From the NCBI RefSeq assembly GCF_002927275.1, contig NZ_PRKW01000004.1:465037-529036 (forward strand): a stretch of DNA of 64,000 bases. The letters run 5' to 3'. This document shows, piece by piece, positions 56,815 through 64,000 of this stretch; within the stretch, counting starts at the first letter, position 1, and each line of letters opens with the position of its first letter. The stretch comes from Arthrobacter pityocampae (lineage in GTDB: Bacteria > Actinomycetota > Actinomycetes > Actinomycetales > Micrococcaceae). The position numbers and the translations under genes are program-made. The notes below the pieces were generated by a model, which worked only from the letters and a program-made list of their open reading frames with translations, had not been told where the DNA came from and made no database searches.

Positions 56815-57770
56815 AGGACGTCCTCCTTGGTGGCGGCGCGCAGTTCGGCCTTCGACAGTTTCCAGGAGCGCCGCGCCGCCCGGGTCTGGGAGCGCAGCTT
56901 GGGGTTGATGATCTCGTCGATCGAGAAGTTGATGAGGGCGAGGGCTGCACCGAAGAGGGCGATCATGAGACCCGGTGGCACGAACCACCACCAGGCGCCC
57001 AGGCGCAGCGCGAGGCCGTTCTGGGCGAAGTAGAGCATGGTGCCCCAGGTGAAGGAGTCCGATGCCCCCAGCCCCAGGAAGGAGAGCCCTGCTTCACCGA
57101 GGATCGCGAAGATGACAGCGAACACCATTTGCGAGGCGAGGAGAGGGATCAGATTGGGGAGGATCTCGACGCCCAGGATGCGCCAGGGTTTCTCCCCTGA
57201 TACGCGCGCCGCGGCGACGTAGTCGCGGTTGCGCACGCTGAGGGTGAACCCGCGCAGGACGCGGGCGGAACCAGCCCACCCGGTGATGGCGAGGACCACC
57301 GAGACCAGCAGAATGCTTTTCTCCGGCACGTAGCTGGAGATGATGATGACCAGCGGCAGGCCCGGGATCACGAGCATGACGTTACTGAAGAGCGAGAACG
57401 ACTCGTCGAGCCAGCCCCCGAAGTACGCGCCGATGATGCCGAAGAACGCTGAGAGGAGCAGGGTCAGCACTCCCACGATCAGGCCGACCGTGAGGGAGCC
57501 CCGCGTGGCATACGCGAGCTGCGCGAACACGTCCTGGCCCGTCTGGGTGGTGCCGAGGATGAAACCCTCGGCCGGTCCGGCGAGGCCCACGTTGTCGACC
57601 GCCGATGGGTCTCCGACGAAGAACGGCGCGACGATCCCGAACAGGGTGATGCTGCCGGCGATGAGGAGTCCGGCTGCGAGCTTCGGTGTCATCGGCGGCA
57701 GCGAGCGCTTCGGCCGGGACGACCGGGCGCTCGCGGCGGCGACCCCCGGGTCCTGGATGGTGGTGGTCAT
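56811..57770 (-). CDS. ABC transporter permease (DppC-like)
   Basis: A 319-residue membrane protein with about six helices and the DppC-family binding loop VRNRDYVAAARVSGEKPWRILGVEILPNLIPLL (EAA motif). LGTTQTGQDVFAQLAYATRGSL is another hallmark. The ATG at 57770 matches the family start. It forms the channel with the DppB-like partner. Confidence 0.93.
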   Translation of the reverse strand: MTTTIQDPGVAAASARSSRPKRSLPPMTPKLAAGLLIAGSITLFGIVAPFFVGDPSAVDNVGLAGPAEGFILGTTQTGQDVFAQLAYATRGSLTVGLIVGVLTLLLSAFFGIIGAYFGGWLDESFSLFSNVMLVIPGLPLVIIISSYVPEKSILLVSVVLAITGWAGSARVLRGFTLSVRNRDYVAAARVSGEKPWRILGVEILPNLIPLLASQMVFAVIFAILGEAGLSFLGLGASDSFTWGTMLYFAQNGLALRLGAWWWFVPPGLMIALFGAALALINFSIDEIINPKLRSQTRAARRSWKLSKAELRAATKEDVL

Positions 57771-57778
57771 GACGTGTC

Positions 57779-58768
57779 CTAGCTTCGGGCCCGGGTGCGG
57801 GGGTCGATGAACGAGTAGAGGAGGTCCACGAGCAGATTGGCTCCCAGGACGGAGAGCGTGATGACCAGGAACAGGCCCTGCATGAGGGAGTAGTCGTTGC
57901 TGCCCACCGCGTTGAGGAGCGCGGAGCCGATGCCGGGGTAGGAGAACACGGCCTCCGTGACGATCGAGCCCGCAACCACGAAACCGAGTGAGATCGCGAA
58001 TCCTGCCACGGACGGCAGGACGGCGTTCCGCGCGGCGTAGGTGGTCATGATCCGCACGGGGCGGAGCCCTTTCGCCTCGGCCGTCAGGATGTAGTCGTCC
58101 GAGAGGGTGGAGACCATCATGTTGCGCATGCCGAGCATCCAGCCGCCCACCGACGAGATGACGATCGTCAGGGCGGGCAGGGTGCCGTAGTAGATGACGC
58201 TGCCGATGAACTCCAGGTTCCAGCCCGGGCTCGTCTCGTAGACGTTGTAGCCGCCGTTGAGCGGGAACAGGTCCCACATGCCGCCGAGGACGAACAGCAG
58301 GATCAGGGCAAGCCAGAAGTAGGGCACGGATTGCAGCATCGTGGTCACCGGGATGAGGTTGTCCAGCCAGGAGCCGCGCTTCCAGCCGGCCAGCATTCCC
58401 AGGGTGACGCCCAGGATGAACGAGATGACGGTGGCGACGCCGATGAGCCCGATGGTCCACGGCAGGGTCTGCGCGATGATGTCCGTCACCGAGGCCGGGA
58501 AGAAGGCCACGGACGTTCCGAGGTCGAGGGTGAAGAGCTTGCCGAGGTACTGCCCGTACTGCACGATCAGCGGCGCCTCGGTGTTGGTCCCGAGTAGGAG
58601 TTCGACGGCCTCGCGGGCTTCAGGGGTGACGGGGCCGCGCTGCGCCAGCTTCGCCAGCATGATGTCCACCGGGTTGCCGGGCAGTAGGCGCGGGAGGAAG
58701 AAATTGACCGTCAGAGCGGCCCAGAACGCGACGAGATAGAACCCGAGCTTCTGCAGGATGTATTTCAT
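57779..58768 (-). CDS. ABC transporter permease (DppB-like)
   Basis: A 329-residue membrane protein with about six helices. LGFYLVAFWAALTVNFFLPRLLPGNPVD is the DppB start and AKGLRPVRIMTTYAARNAVLPSV is the EAA loop. The ATG at 58768 is chosen for the family N-terminus MKYILQKLG. It lies 91 bp after the binding-protein stop, the largest gap in the operon. Confidence 0.93.
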   Translation of the reverse strand: MKYILQKLGFYLVAFWAALTVNFFLPRLLPGNPVDIMLAKLAQRGPVTPEAREAVELLLGTNTEAPLIVQYGQYLGKLFTLDLGTSVAFFPASVTDIIAQTLPWTIGLIGVATVISFILGVTLGMLAGWKRGSWLDNLIPVTTMLQSVPYFWLALILLFVLGGMWDLFPLNGGYNVYETSPGWNLEFIGSVIYYGTLPALTIVISSVGGWMLGMRNMMVSTLSDDYILTAEAKGLRPVRIMTTYAARNAVLPSVAGFAISLGFVVAGSIVTEAVFSYPGIGSALLNAVGSNDYSLMQGLFLVITLSVLGANLLVDLLYSFIDPRTRARS

Positions 58769-58859
58769 GGGACCGGCTTTCGGTGCGTGTCCGGGCCCGG
58801 TCGGGGCAGGAGGGTCGTGGACCACCCCGCCCCGCCCGAGCCTCCGGACGAAGGGCCTG

Positions 58860-60563
58860 CTACTCGGTGGGTGTGATGTTCTTCAGGACGATGCCGTTGT
58901 CCCAGGACTTCCACGTGGCCGGCAGGGCGTAGGGATCCTCATTGGTCGGCCAGCCGGTGGCACGGTCGGTGTTGAACTCGGTGAGCATGGAGTTCACGTA
59001 GATGGGGATGTAGGGCATGTCCCTGACGATCTCCTCCTGGATGATGCCGTACTGCTCCTTCTGCACCGCCTCGTCGTTGGTGGACCGTGCGACGGAGAGG
59101 GCCTCGTCGACCTTGGGGTTCGTGTAGCGCGCCGTGTTGTTGTTCAGTGCGGACTCCCCCACCGGTGTCGTGTTCGCCGAGTTGTACCACTTCTCGTAGG
59201 CGTAGTACGGGTTGTTGGAGGGCTGGAGCCCGATCGACTCGAGCGTCAGCTGGTATTCGCCGATGTTCAGGTTGTTCACCCACTCGTTGTAGGTGATCGC
59301 CGTCGGCTTCAGCTCGATGCCGACCTCGCGCAACTGCTGGGACATGGCGTCGTTCAGGGAGATGAAGTCGCTGTAGCCGCTGACGGTCTGGATACCGAGG
59401 GACAGGCGCTCCCCGTCCTTCTCGCGGATGCCGTCGCTGCCCTCGACCCAGCCGGCGTCCTCGAGCACCTTCCTGGCTTCCTCGACGTTCGCGTTCGCCG
59501 GGGTCTCCGTGTTCTCGGGGTCCGCGATCCAGTCCGCGTCGCGGTCCGGGATGACGAGCGTGGGTGACGCCGTGGCAGCGAAGCCACCGCCGGCCAGGGC
59601 GTTGAGCTGTTCACGGTCGATGCCCTGGTAGATGGCCTGACGCACGGCCGGATCCGTCTGGGGTCCCTTGCACCCCAGCTTCTCGCTGGAGCAGGTGAAG
59701 ATCGAGGCGGTGAGCGCGGGTGTATTGACGTAGGAGAGGCCCTCGTTGTCGGCGAGGATCTTCTCGAGCCCGGGCAGGAATGAGCTCATCCAGTCGACCT
59801 CGCCGGCCAGGAGGGCGCCCGTCGCGGCATCCGCGGTGTCGAGGGAGATGTAGCGCACCTCGTTGATCGCCGGCTTGCCCTCTTCCCAGTACAGGTCGTT
59901 CTTCTCGAGGAGGTAGCTCTGCGCGGTGAAGTCCTTGACCTTGAAGGGCCCGGTTCCGATGGGGTCGGGGTTGGTCTCCGTGATCGGGTCCGCAATGTCC
60001 TTCCAGATGTGTTCGGGCACGATCCCCCGGTTGCCGAGCACGCTCGGCTCCTGCATGAAGGAGTTCTCCTCGAACGTCAGGACCGCGGTCGTGTCGTCCG
60101 TCGCCTCGGCGGTGGCCGCAAGGCCGGTGGTGTTCAGTTCCGGGGTCTCGTTGACGAGGTTGAACGTGAAGGCGACGTCCTTCGCGGTGAAGGGCTCGCC
60201 GTCGGACCACTTGACGCCGTCACGGGTCTTGATCGTGAGCTGGGTGCCGTCGTCGTTCCATTCGAAGGACTCGGCGAGCAGCGGGGTGGGTGGGTCGTCC
60301 GAGGCGGCGTTGTACCAGAAGAGCGGCTCGAAGATCACTCCGAGGGTCGGCTGGAGTGCAGTGGACGAGAACGGGTTGAAGTTCTCCGCGATGGTTCCGG
60401 TAGCGCCGTTGAAGACGGTGATGGAGGTGTTGTCCGCGCCGCCGCCGGCGTCGTTCGAAGCGCCCCCGCCGCCGGCGCAGCCACTGAGGGCGAGGGAGGT
60501 GAGACTGAGGAGTGCAGCGGCAGCCAGTCCCAGCCGCCTGGGACGCGAGAGTGTCGAGGACAT
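58860..60563 (-). CDS. Family 5 extracellular solute-binding lipoprotein
   Basis: A 567-residue protein. The signal peptide has the lipobox LALSGC (Cys29). The mature part follows the SBP family 5 pattern (NFNPFSSTALQPTLGVIFEPLFW, DGVKWSDGEPFTAKDVAFTFNLV, GTGPFKVKDF). Family 5 members bind peptides but also cello- and manno-oligosaccharides. The gene order with beta-mannosidase favours a mannoside. The ATG at 60563 is preferred over one 15 nt upstream, because AAAGG lies 7 nt before it. First gene of the importer operon, opposite the SGNH gene. Confidence 0.9.
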   Translation of the reverse strand: MSSTLSRPRRLGLAAAALLSLTSLALSGCAGGGGASNDAGGGADNTSITVFNGATGTIAENFNPFSSTALQPTLGVIFEPLFWYNAASDDPPTPLLAESFEWNDDGTQLTIKTRDGVKWSDGEPFTAKDVAFTFNLVNETPELNTTGLAATAEATDDTTAVLTFEENSFMQEPSVLGNRGIVPEHIWKDIADPITETNPDPIGTGPFKVKDFTAQSYLLEKNDLYWEEGKPAINEVRYISLDTADAATGALLAGEVDWMSSFLPGLEKILADNEGLSYVNTPALTASIFTCSSEKLGCKGPQTDPAVRQAIYQGIDREQLNALAGGGFAATASPTLVIPDRDADWIADPENTETPANANVEEARKVLEDAGWVEGSDGIREKDGERLSLGIQTVSGYSDFISLNDAMSQQLREVGIELKPTAITYNEWVNNLNIGEYQLTLESIGLQPSNNPYYAYEKWYNSANTTPVGESALNNNTARYTNPKVDEALSVARSTNDEAVQKEQYGIIQEEIVRDMPYIPIYVNSMLTEFNTDRATGWPTNEDPYALPATWKSWDNGIVLKNITPTE

Positions 60564-60827
60564 CTTTGTACCTTTCATCTGTGGGCGGCCACGGTGCCGC
60601 CGGCTGGTCCCTCCCTCTCAGGGCGAACCGTTGAGTACTTTCTTAGGCCACTTTATTATGCAAGTCAAGTAAGTGTGTGACCCGTGTCTCATACGATGCC
60701 TGCCCGATCGTCGCCCCGGGTCGGCGCAGGAAGGATTGCCGCGCACCGGACGCGTCGACCGCCCGCCCCAACTGTCGAGTATCGTAAATAAAGTTACTGA
60801 AGATAGTCCCCGGCGGAAGGAATGGGC
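60564..60827. promoter_or_regulatory. Divergent promoter region of the mannoside locus
   Basis: It is markedly A+T-richer than its surroundings. On the minus strand TAATAAAGT and TAAGAAAGT lie 13 bp apart as direct repeats (around 60628-60660). On the plus strand an imperfect palindrome AGTA...TACT lies at 60778-60798. These are candidate operators for the ROK repressor encoded downstream. Confidence 0.5.
60778..60798. promoter_or_regulatory. Candidate ROK operator
   Basis: A 21-bp imperfect palindrome bounded by AGTA and TACT, with AATAAAGT in the middle, 30 bp upstream of the SGNH gene. It resembles the AAAGT-containing elements on the binding-protein side. Confidence 0.4.
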
Positions 60828-61427
60828 ATGGAGATCGAAGGGTGCGTCGTGTTCGCCGGAGACAGCGTGACCGACTGCGGATGGCGGGAGGATCCCGACC
60901 ACCTGGGATCCGGGTACGTCCGTGAGCTCGCGTCCGGCGAGGCGCTCGCCCGCTGCCGGGTCCTCAATGCGGGTACCGGCGGTGATCGACTCGAGGATCT
61001 CGAGCGGCGCTGGGAGGAGGACGTGCTCGCCGCGCGGCCCGACGTCGTATCCGTGATGATCGGTATCAATGACACGTGGCGCCGCTTCGACAGCGGACTC
61101 CCCTCCGACCTCGGTGCCTTCACCGACCGGTACCGCTCCCTGCTGGGCAGCCTCGCCCCTGACGTCGGGATCGTCCTGCTGGAACCGTTCGTGATCCCCG
61201 TGGACGAGGGTCAGATGCGCTGGCGGGAAGACCTCGATCCGCGGATCGACGCCGTGCACCTGCTCGCCGAGGAGTTCGGGGCGGCACTCGTCCCCCTGGA
61301 CGGCATCCTCAACGAGCTCGCCCGGCGGACGGGAGCTGCTGTCCTCGCCGACGACGGCGTCCACCCGACGGCGTTGGGTCATCAGGAGATCGCCGGGGCG
61401 TGGCGCCGGGCCGTGAGCACGGCATGA
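60828..61427 (+). CDS. SGNH/GDSL hydrolase, likely sugar acetylesterase
   Basis: A 199-residue SGNH-fold protein. Block I VVFAGDSVTDCGW (GDS), block III MIGINDTWRR, block V DDGVHPTALGH with Asp and His. There is no signal peptide. Relatives deacetylate xylo- and manno-oligosaccharides. Placement opposite the importer operon suggests removal of acetyl groups from imported mannosides. The ATG at 60828 has GGAAGGA upstream at 6 nt. Confidence 0.85.
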   Translation: MEIEGCVVFAGDSVTDCGWREDPDHLGSGYVRELASGEALARCRVLNAGTGGDRLEDLERRWEEDVLAARPDVVSVMIGINDTWRRFDSGLPSDLGAFTDRYRSLLGSLAPDVGIVLLEPFVIPVDEGQMRWREDLDPRIDAVHLLAEEFGAALVPLDGILNELARRTGAAVLADDGVHPTALGHQEIAGAWRRAVSTA

Positions 61428-61494
61428 CCGCCAGCCCCTGGCACTCCCAGCCGCGGACAGTCGAAGCTTCAACGATCCTGCGCCGGAGCTACCA

Positions 61495-62715
61495 TTGACC
61501 GTGATCGAAAAGACCCGCCGCCGCGAGTCCTCCCGGGGAAAGGTCATCGACCTCATCCGCTCCAGCGGGCCCATCAGCCGCGTGGAACTCGCGGAGAAGA
61601 CAGGCCTGACCCAGGCCACCATCTCCACGCTCGTACGCGCCCTGCTGACCGAGGACATCATCCTCGAGACGGGACGCGGCGAGTCGACGGGCGGCAAGCC
61701 GCGCATGTTCCTCGAGCTCAACCCGGCGTCCCGCCTCGGCCTCGGCCTCCACATCGGACAGGACTACATCACCTACATCATTGCCGATCTCCGCGGTCAT
61801 GTGGTGGCTCGGCGCCGCGTCGACGGCCCGGGTGAGATCTCCCCGCTGACGGTGGTCAGCCGGATGACCCGGGACATCGACGCCTTGATCGCCGAGTCGG
61901 GCGTCAGACGCAGCAGCATCGTCGGCATGGGGATCGCGACCCCCGGCCCCCTCGACCGCGTCGCTGGCACCGTGCGCAATGCGCCGTCGCTGGAGATCTG
62001 GAGCGATTTCCCCATCCGCCGGGCGCTGACCTCCACTACGGGATTCCACTGCGAGTTCGACAACGATGCCACTGCCGCAGCGATCGGTGAATACTGGCTG
62101 GGCGCCACCGAAGGCTATGCGAACTACGCCTCCGTCTACATGGGGTCCGGGATCGGTTCGGGCATCGTCATGGACGGCACCATCTACCAGGGCGTCAGTT
62201 CCAACGTCGGGGAGATCGGGCACGTGACGGTCGACGCGCGGGGACTTCCGTGCCCCTGCGGCAACATCGGTTGCCTGGAGCTGTACGCGAGTCCGCGGAT
62301 CGTCGTTGCGCAGGCGGCCGAGGCCGCCGCGCGGGGGGAGCTCGACATCCCCCTCACGGGGGTGATCTCCGAGGACTTCGCCGCCGTGGGGACGGCTGCG
62401 ACGAATGGTGACGCGACGGCGCTGCGGCTGGTGCGGAACTCCGCCGACTACGTGGCGAGTGCAGTGATCTCGATGGTCAACCTCCTCGATCTCCAACTCA
62501 TCGTCCTCGCGGGGAGCGCCTTCTCGACGGCCGGCGGATTCTATGTGGACATCATCAGCGACGCCCTCGCCCATAAGGCGATGGCGCGGGCCATCCACCC
62601 CGTGGAGGTCCGGCTGTCCGTCAACGGCAACGACGCCGCCGCACTGGGAGCCGCGACGCTCGTCCTGCAGGACCGCTTGTCACCGCGCACCCTACGGTCC
62701 GTCTCCTTCGCCTGA
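61495..62715 (+). CDS. ROK-family transcriptional repressor
   Basis: A 406-residue protein. The N-terminal winged helix (residues 10-75) has VELAEKTGLTQATISTLVRALLTEDIILETGRGESTGGKPRMF. The ROK sugar-binding domain follows, with YMGSGIGSGIVMDG and the zinc motif CPCGNIGCLELY. ROK repressors release DNA on binding a sugar or sugar derivative. The TTG at 61495 is chosen because GGAG is 6 nt upstream; a GTG at 61501 is an alternative. It very likely controls the divergent importer and esterase promoters nearby. Confidence 0.9.
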   Translation: MTVIEKTRRRESSRGKVIDLIRSSGPISRVELAEKTGLTQATISTLVRALLTEDIILETGRGESTGGKPRMFLELNPASRLGLGLHIGQDYITYIIADLRGHVVARRRVDGPGEISPLTVVSRMTRDIDALIAESGVRRSSIVGMGIATPGPLDRVAGTVRNAPSLEIWSDFPIRRALTSTTGFHCEFDNDATAAAIGEYWLGATEGYANYASVYMGSGIGSGIVMDGTIYQGVSSNVGEIGHVTVDARGLPCPCGNIGCLELYASPRIVVAQAAEAAARGELDIPLTGVISEDFAAVGTAATNGDATALRLVRNSADYVASAVISMVNLLDLQLIVLAGSAFSTAGGFYVDIISDALAHKAMARAIHPVEVRLSVNGNDAAALGAATLVLQDRLSPRTLRSVSFA

Positions 62716-62733
62716 CCGCTGGAGCGGTGGACG

Positions 62734-63687
62734 TCACCCACCCGCCACGGGATAGGTGACGTAGGCGAAGCGTCGACTGTCAGGCGCCCAGCTGTTGACG
62801 TTCAGGGTGCCCTGGCCGCCGAACGCCTCGACGGCGTCCCACGCGTTCCGTCCGTCCGGATCCGCCACGCGGAGGAGGACGCGCTCGTTGGCCGGGTGCC
62901 CCTGAACGCCCGGCGGGTAGCTGAGGTACACGAGGCTGCCGCCGTCCGGTGCGGGGTGCGGGAACCAGTTGACGCGCTCGTCGAAGGTCAGCTGCTCGAT
63001 CCCGGTGCCATCGGGGCGCATGCGGAACAGTTGCGAGTGGCCGGGCTCCGCGGAGGCGCGCTCGGAGTTGAAGTAGAGCCAGCGTCCGTCCGGGCTGTAT
63101 TCGACGCCGTCGTGGGGTCGCTCGGAGTCGGTGAGCTGGCGTGTGGAGCCGTCCTCGACCCGCACGGCGTAGATGTTGAAGGTCATCCGATCCTGGCGCC
63201 GCCGTCCGCCGATGTGCACGAGGGTTCCACCGTCGGGCGAGACGCCGTGAAGGTAGCGTGCGTCGAGGCCGTCCCCCGGTCTGGTGACCCGCCGCGCCTC
63301 TCCCCCGCAGAGCGGCACGCGGTAGAGGTGACCGTCCTGGGATGAGACATAGAGGAACCGCCCGTCCATGGACACGACGTGGTCGTTATTGGAGTCGGTG
63401 ACGGCACCGGTGAACACGACGCGGGGCTGGCTGTCCTCCTGCGGCGCCGTCCGGTATAGGAGACCGTCGCAGTTGAAGACCAGTCCCGTGCCGTCGGGCG
63501 TCCAGTTGGGCGCCTCGATGACGAAGTCCTCGGTCTCGAAGACGCACATCGAGGACCGCGTGGCTAGATCGAACACCATCAGCCGGGCCCGTTGTCCGGG
63601 CAGGAGCCTACGCCACTCGGTGTCCCTGGTCCGGTTGGGCCGTTCCTTCGTGCTGCTGTTCGGGTTCACGATCGTCCTTCCGTGCAT
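62734..63687 (-). CDS. WD40-like (PD40) beta-propeller protein, oligogalacturonate-lyase-like
   Basis: A 317-residue protein with several TolB/PD40-type repeats (PNWTPDGTGLVFNCDG, VSMDGRFLYVSSQDGHLYRVP, EYSPDGRWLYFNSERA). This seven-blade layout, including HPAPDGGSLVYLSYPPGVQGHP, is seen in proteins annotated as TolB-like or oligogalacturonate-lyase-like in sugar clusters. No signal peptide is seen, so a cytosolic sugar-modifying or binding role is possible. Convergent with the ROK gene. Confidence 0.8.
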   Translation of the reverse strand: MHGRTIVNPNSSTKERPNRTRDTEWRRLLPGQRARLMVFDLATRSSMCVFETEDFVIEAPNWTPDGTGLVFNCDGLLYRTAPQEDSQPRVVFTGAVTDSNNDHVVSMDGRFLYVSSQDGHLYRVPLCGGEARRVTRPGDGLDARYLHGVSPDGGTLVHIGGRRRQDRMTFNIYAVRVEDGSTRQLTDSERPHDGVEYSPDGRWLYFNSERASAEPGHSQLFRMRPDGTGIEQLTFDERVNWFPHPAPDGGSLVYLSYPPGVQGHPANERVLLRVADPDGRNAWDAVEAFGGQGTLNVNSWAPDSRRFAYVTYPVAGG

Positions 63688-63751
63688 CGCCCTGATCCGT
63701 GCCGTTCCGTCGCGGGGTCGCTTACTCCGACGGAGTGGTCATCGCCCCCCC

Positions 63752-64000
63752 TCAGGCTTTGAGGGCGTTGGCCCAGAGGTTGATGTCGGAGTCGACGGCG
63801 TACTCATCGATCGCCTGTAGTTCCTCGGTGGTGAAGTCCAGGCGGTCGATCGCGGCCAGGCTGTCCTCGAGCTGGCGGACACTGGAGGCCCCGATCAGCG
63901 CCGAGGTCACCGGGGCCCCCTGAGACTGCTCCCGCAGCACCCACGCGATCGCCAGCTGCGCCAGCGACTGACCCCGGCCCGCCGCGATCGCGTGCAGACC
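63752..64000 (-). CDS. Aldo/keto reductase, C-terminal part (MgrA/YghZ-like, partial)
   Basis: The gene enters from the right edge; 82 codons and the stop are visible. SLAQLAIAWVLREQSQGAPVTSALIGASSVRQLEDSLAAIDRLDFTTEELQAIDEYAVDSDINLW matches the end of the L-glyceraldehyde-3-phosphate reductase subgroup of AKRs. It is likely part of the same sugar locus. The catalytic residues are outside the window. Confidence 0.82.
   Translation of the reverse strand, partial: GLHAIAAGRGQSLAQLAIAWVLREQSQGAPVTSALIGASSVRQLEDSLAAIDRLDFTTEELQAIDEYAVDSDINLWANALKA

Overview
This window is high-G+C DNA with dense, mostly operonic genes. Its gene content points to an actinobacterium of the Micrococcaceae, most likely Arthrobacter or a close relative. 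The grounds are DmdR/IdeR-type iron boxes, cysteine-free L28/L33/S14 ribosomal proteins beside an HU gene, an ANTAR regulator, DUF6480-like and DUF368 proteins, and frequent GTG/TTG starts. The genus is an inference from gene content. I see no rRNA, tRNA, CRISPR array, phage, insertion sequence or plasmid gene; this looks like ordinary chromosome with accessory metabolic loci.

Layout. 1-3.6 kb: an NHL/thioredoxin-like protein (cut by the window start) and a CopD-CtaG copper/cytochrome oxidase assembly protein. 3.7-5.2 kb: HU and the rpmB-rpmG-rpsN cluster with a promoter and a long structured leader. 5.2-9.9 kb: GlgC-like nucleotidyltransferase, MarR regulator, SGNH hydrolase, lipid kinase and M23 peptidase. 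10-14.1 kb: a ferric-siderophore importer (two permeases, ATPase, siderophore-interacting protein) behind an iron box. Its likely binding protein lies 10.6 kb away at 24.7-25.7 kb behind a near-identical box. 14.2-24.6 kb: mixed redox, membrane, sensor and small stress-type genes.

26.4-31.8 kb: after an ATP-grasp gene comes a reactive-sulfur locus. A CstR-type repressor and a DUF302 protein are read rightward. A rhodanese-DUF2892 protein, a TauE-rhodanese in-frame fusion and an MBL-rhodanese persulfide dioxygenase-like protein are read leftward. Five near-identical ATACCCC-GGGGTAT operators lie in its two promoter regions, three of them spaced exactly 21 bp apart. 31.8-35.1 kb: a duplicated hairpin element, a tandemly repeated promoter-like unit before an ABC-F gene, and a guanidine-III riboswitch in front of a Gdx-type SMR exporter.

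35.1-51.3 kb: TerC, dehydrogenases, a cyclase/NCS1 permease/NTF2-like operon, a GH26-like lipoprotein with a DUF2071 gene, a spore photoproduct lyase homologue, AI-2E and DUF368 membrane proteins, a PAS-ANTAR regulator and a UDG-like protein. 51.5-64 kb: a beta-mannoside utilisation locus with a ROK sugar kinase, GH2 beta-mannosidase, five-gene oligopeptide/oligosaccharide-type ABC importer, SGNH esterase, ROK repressor, a beta-propeller protein and an aldo/keto reductase cut by the window end. The inferred route is import of short mannosides, deacetylation, hydrolysis and phosphorylation, under ROK control.

All functions are read from translated sequence and motif recognition; no database search was possible.
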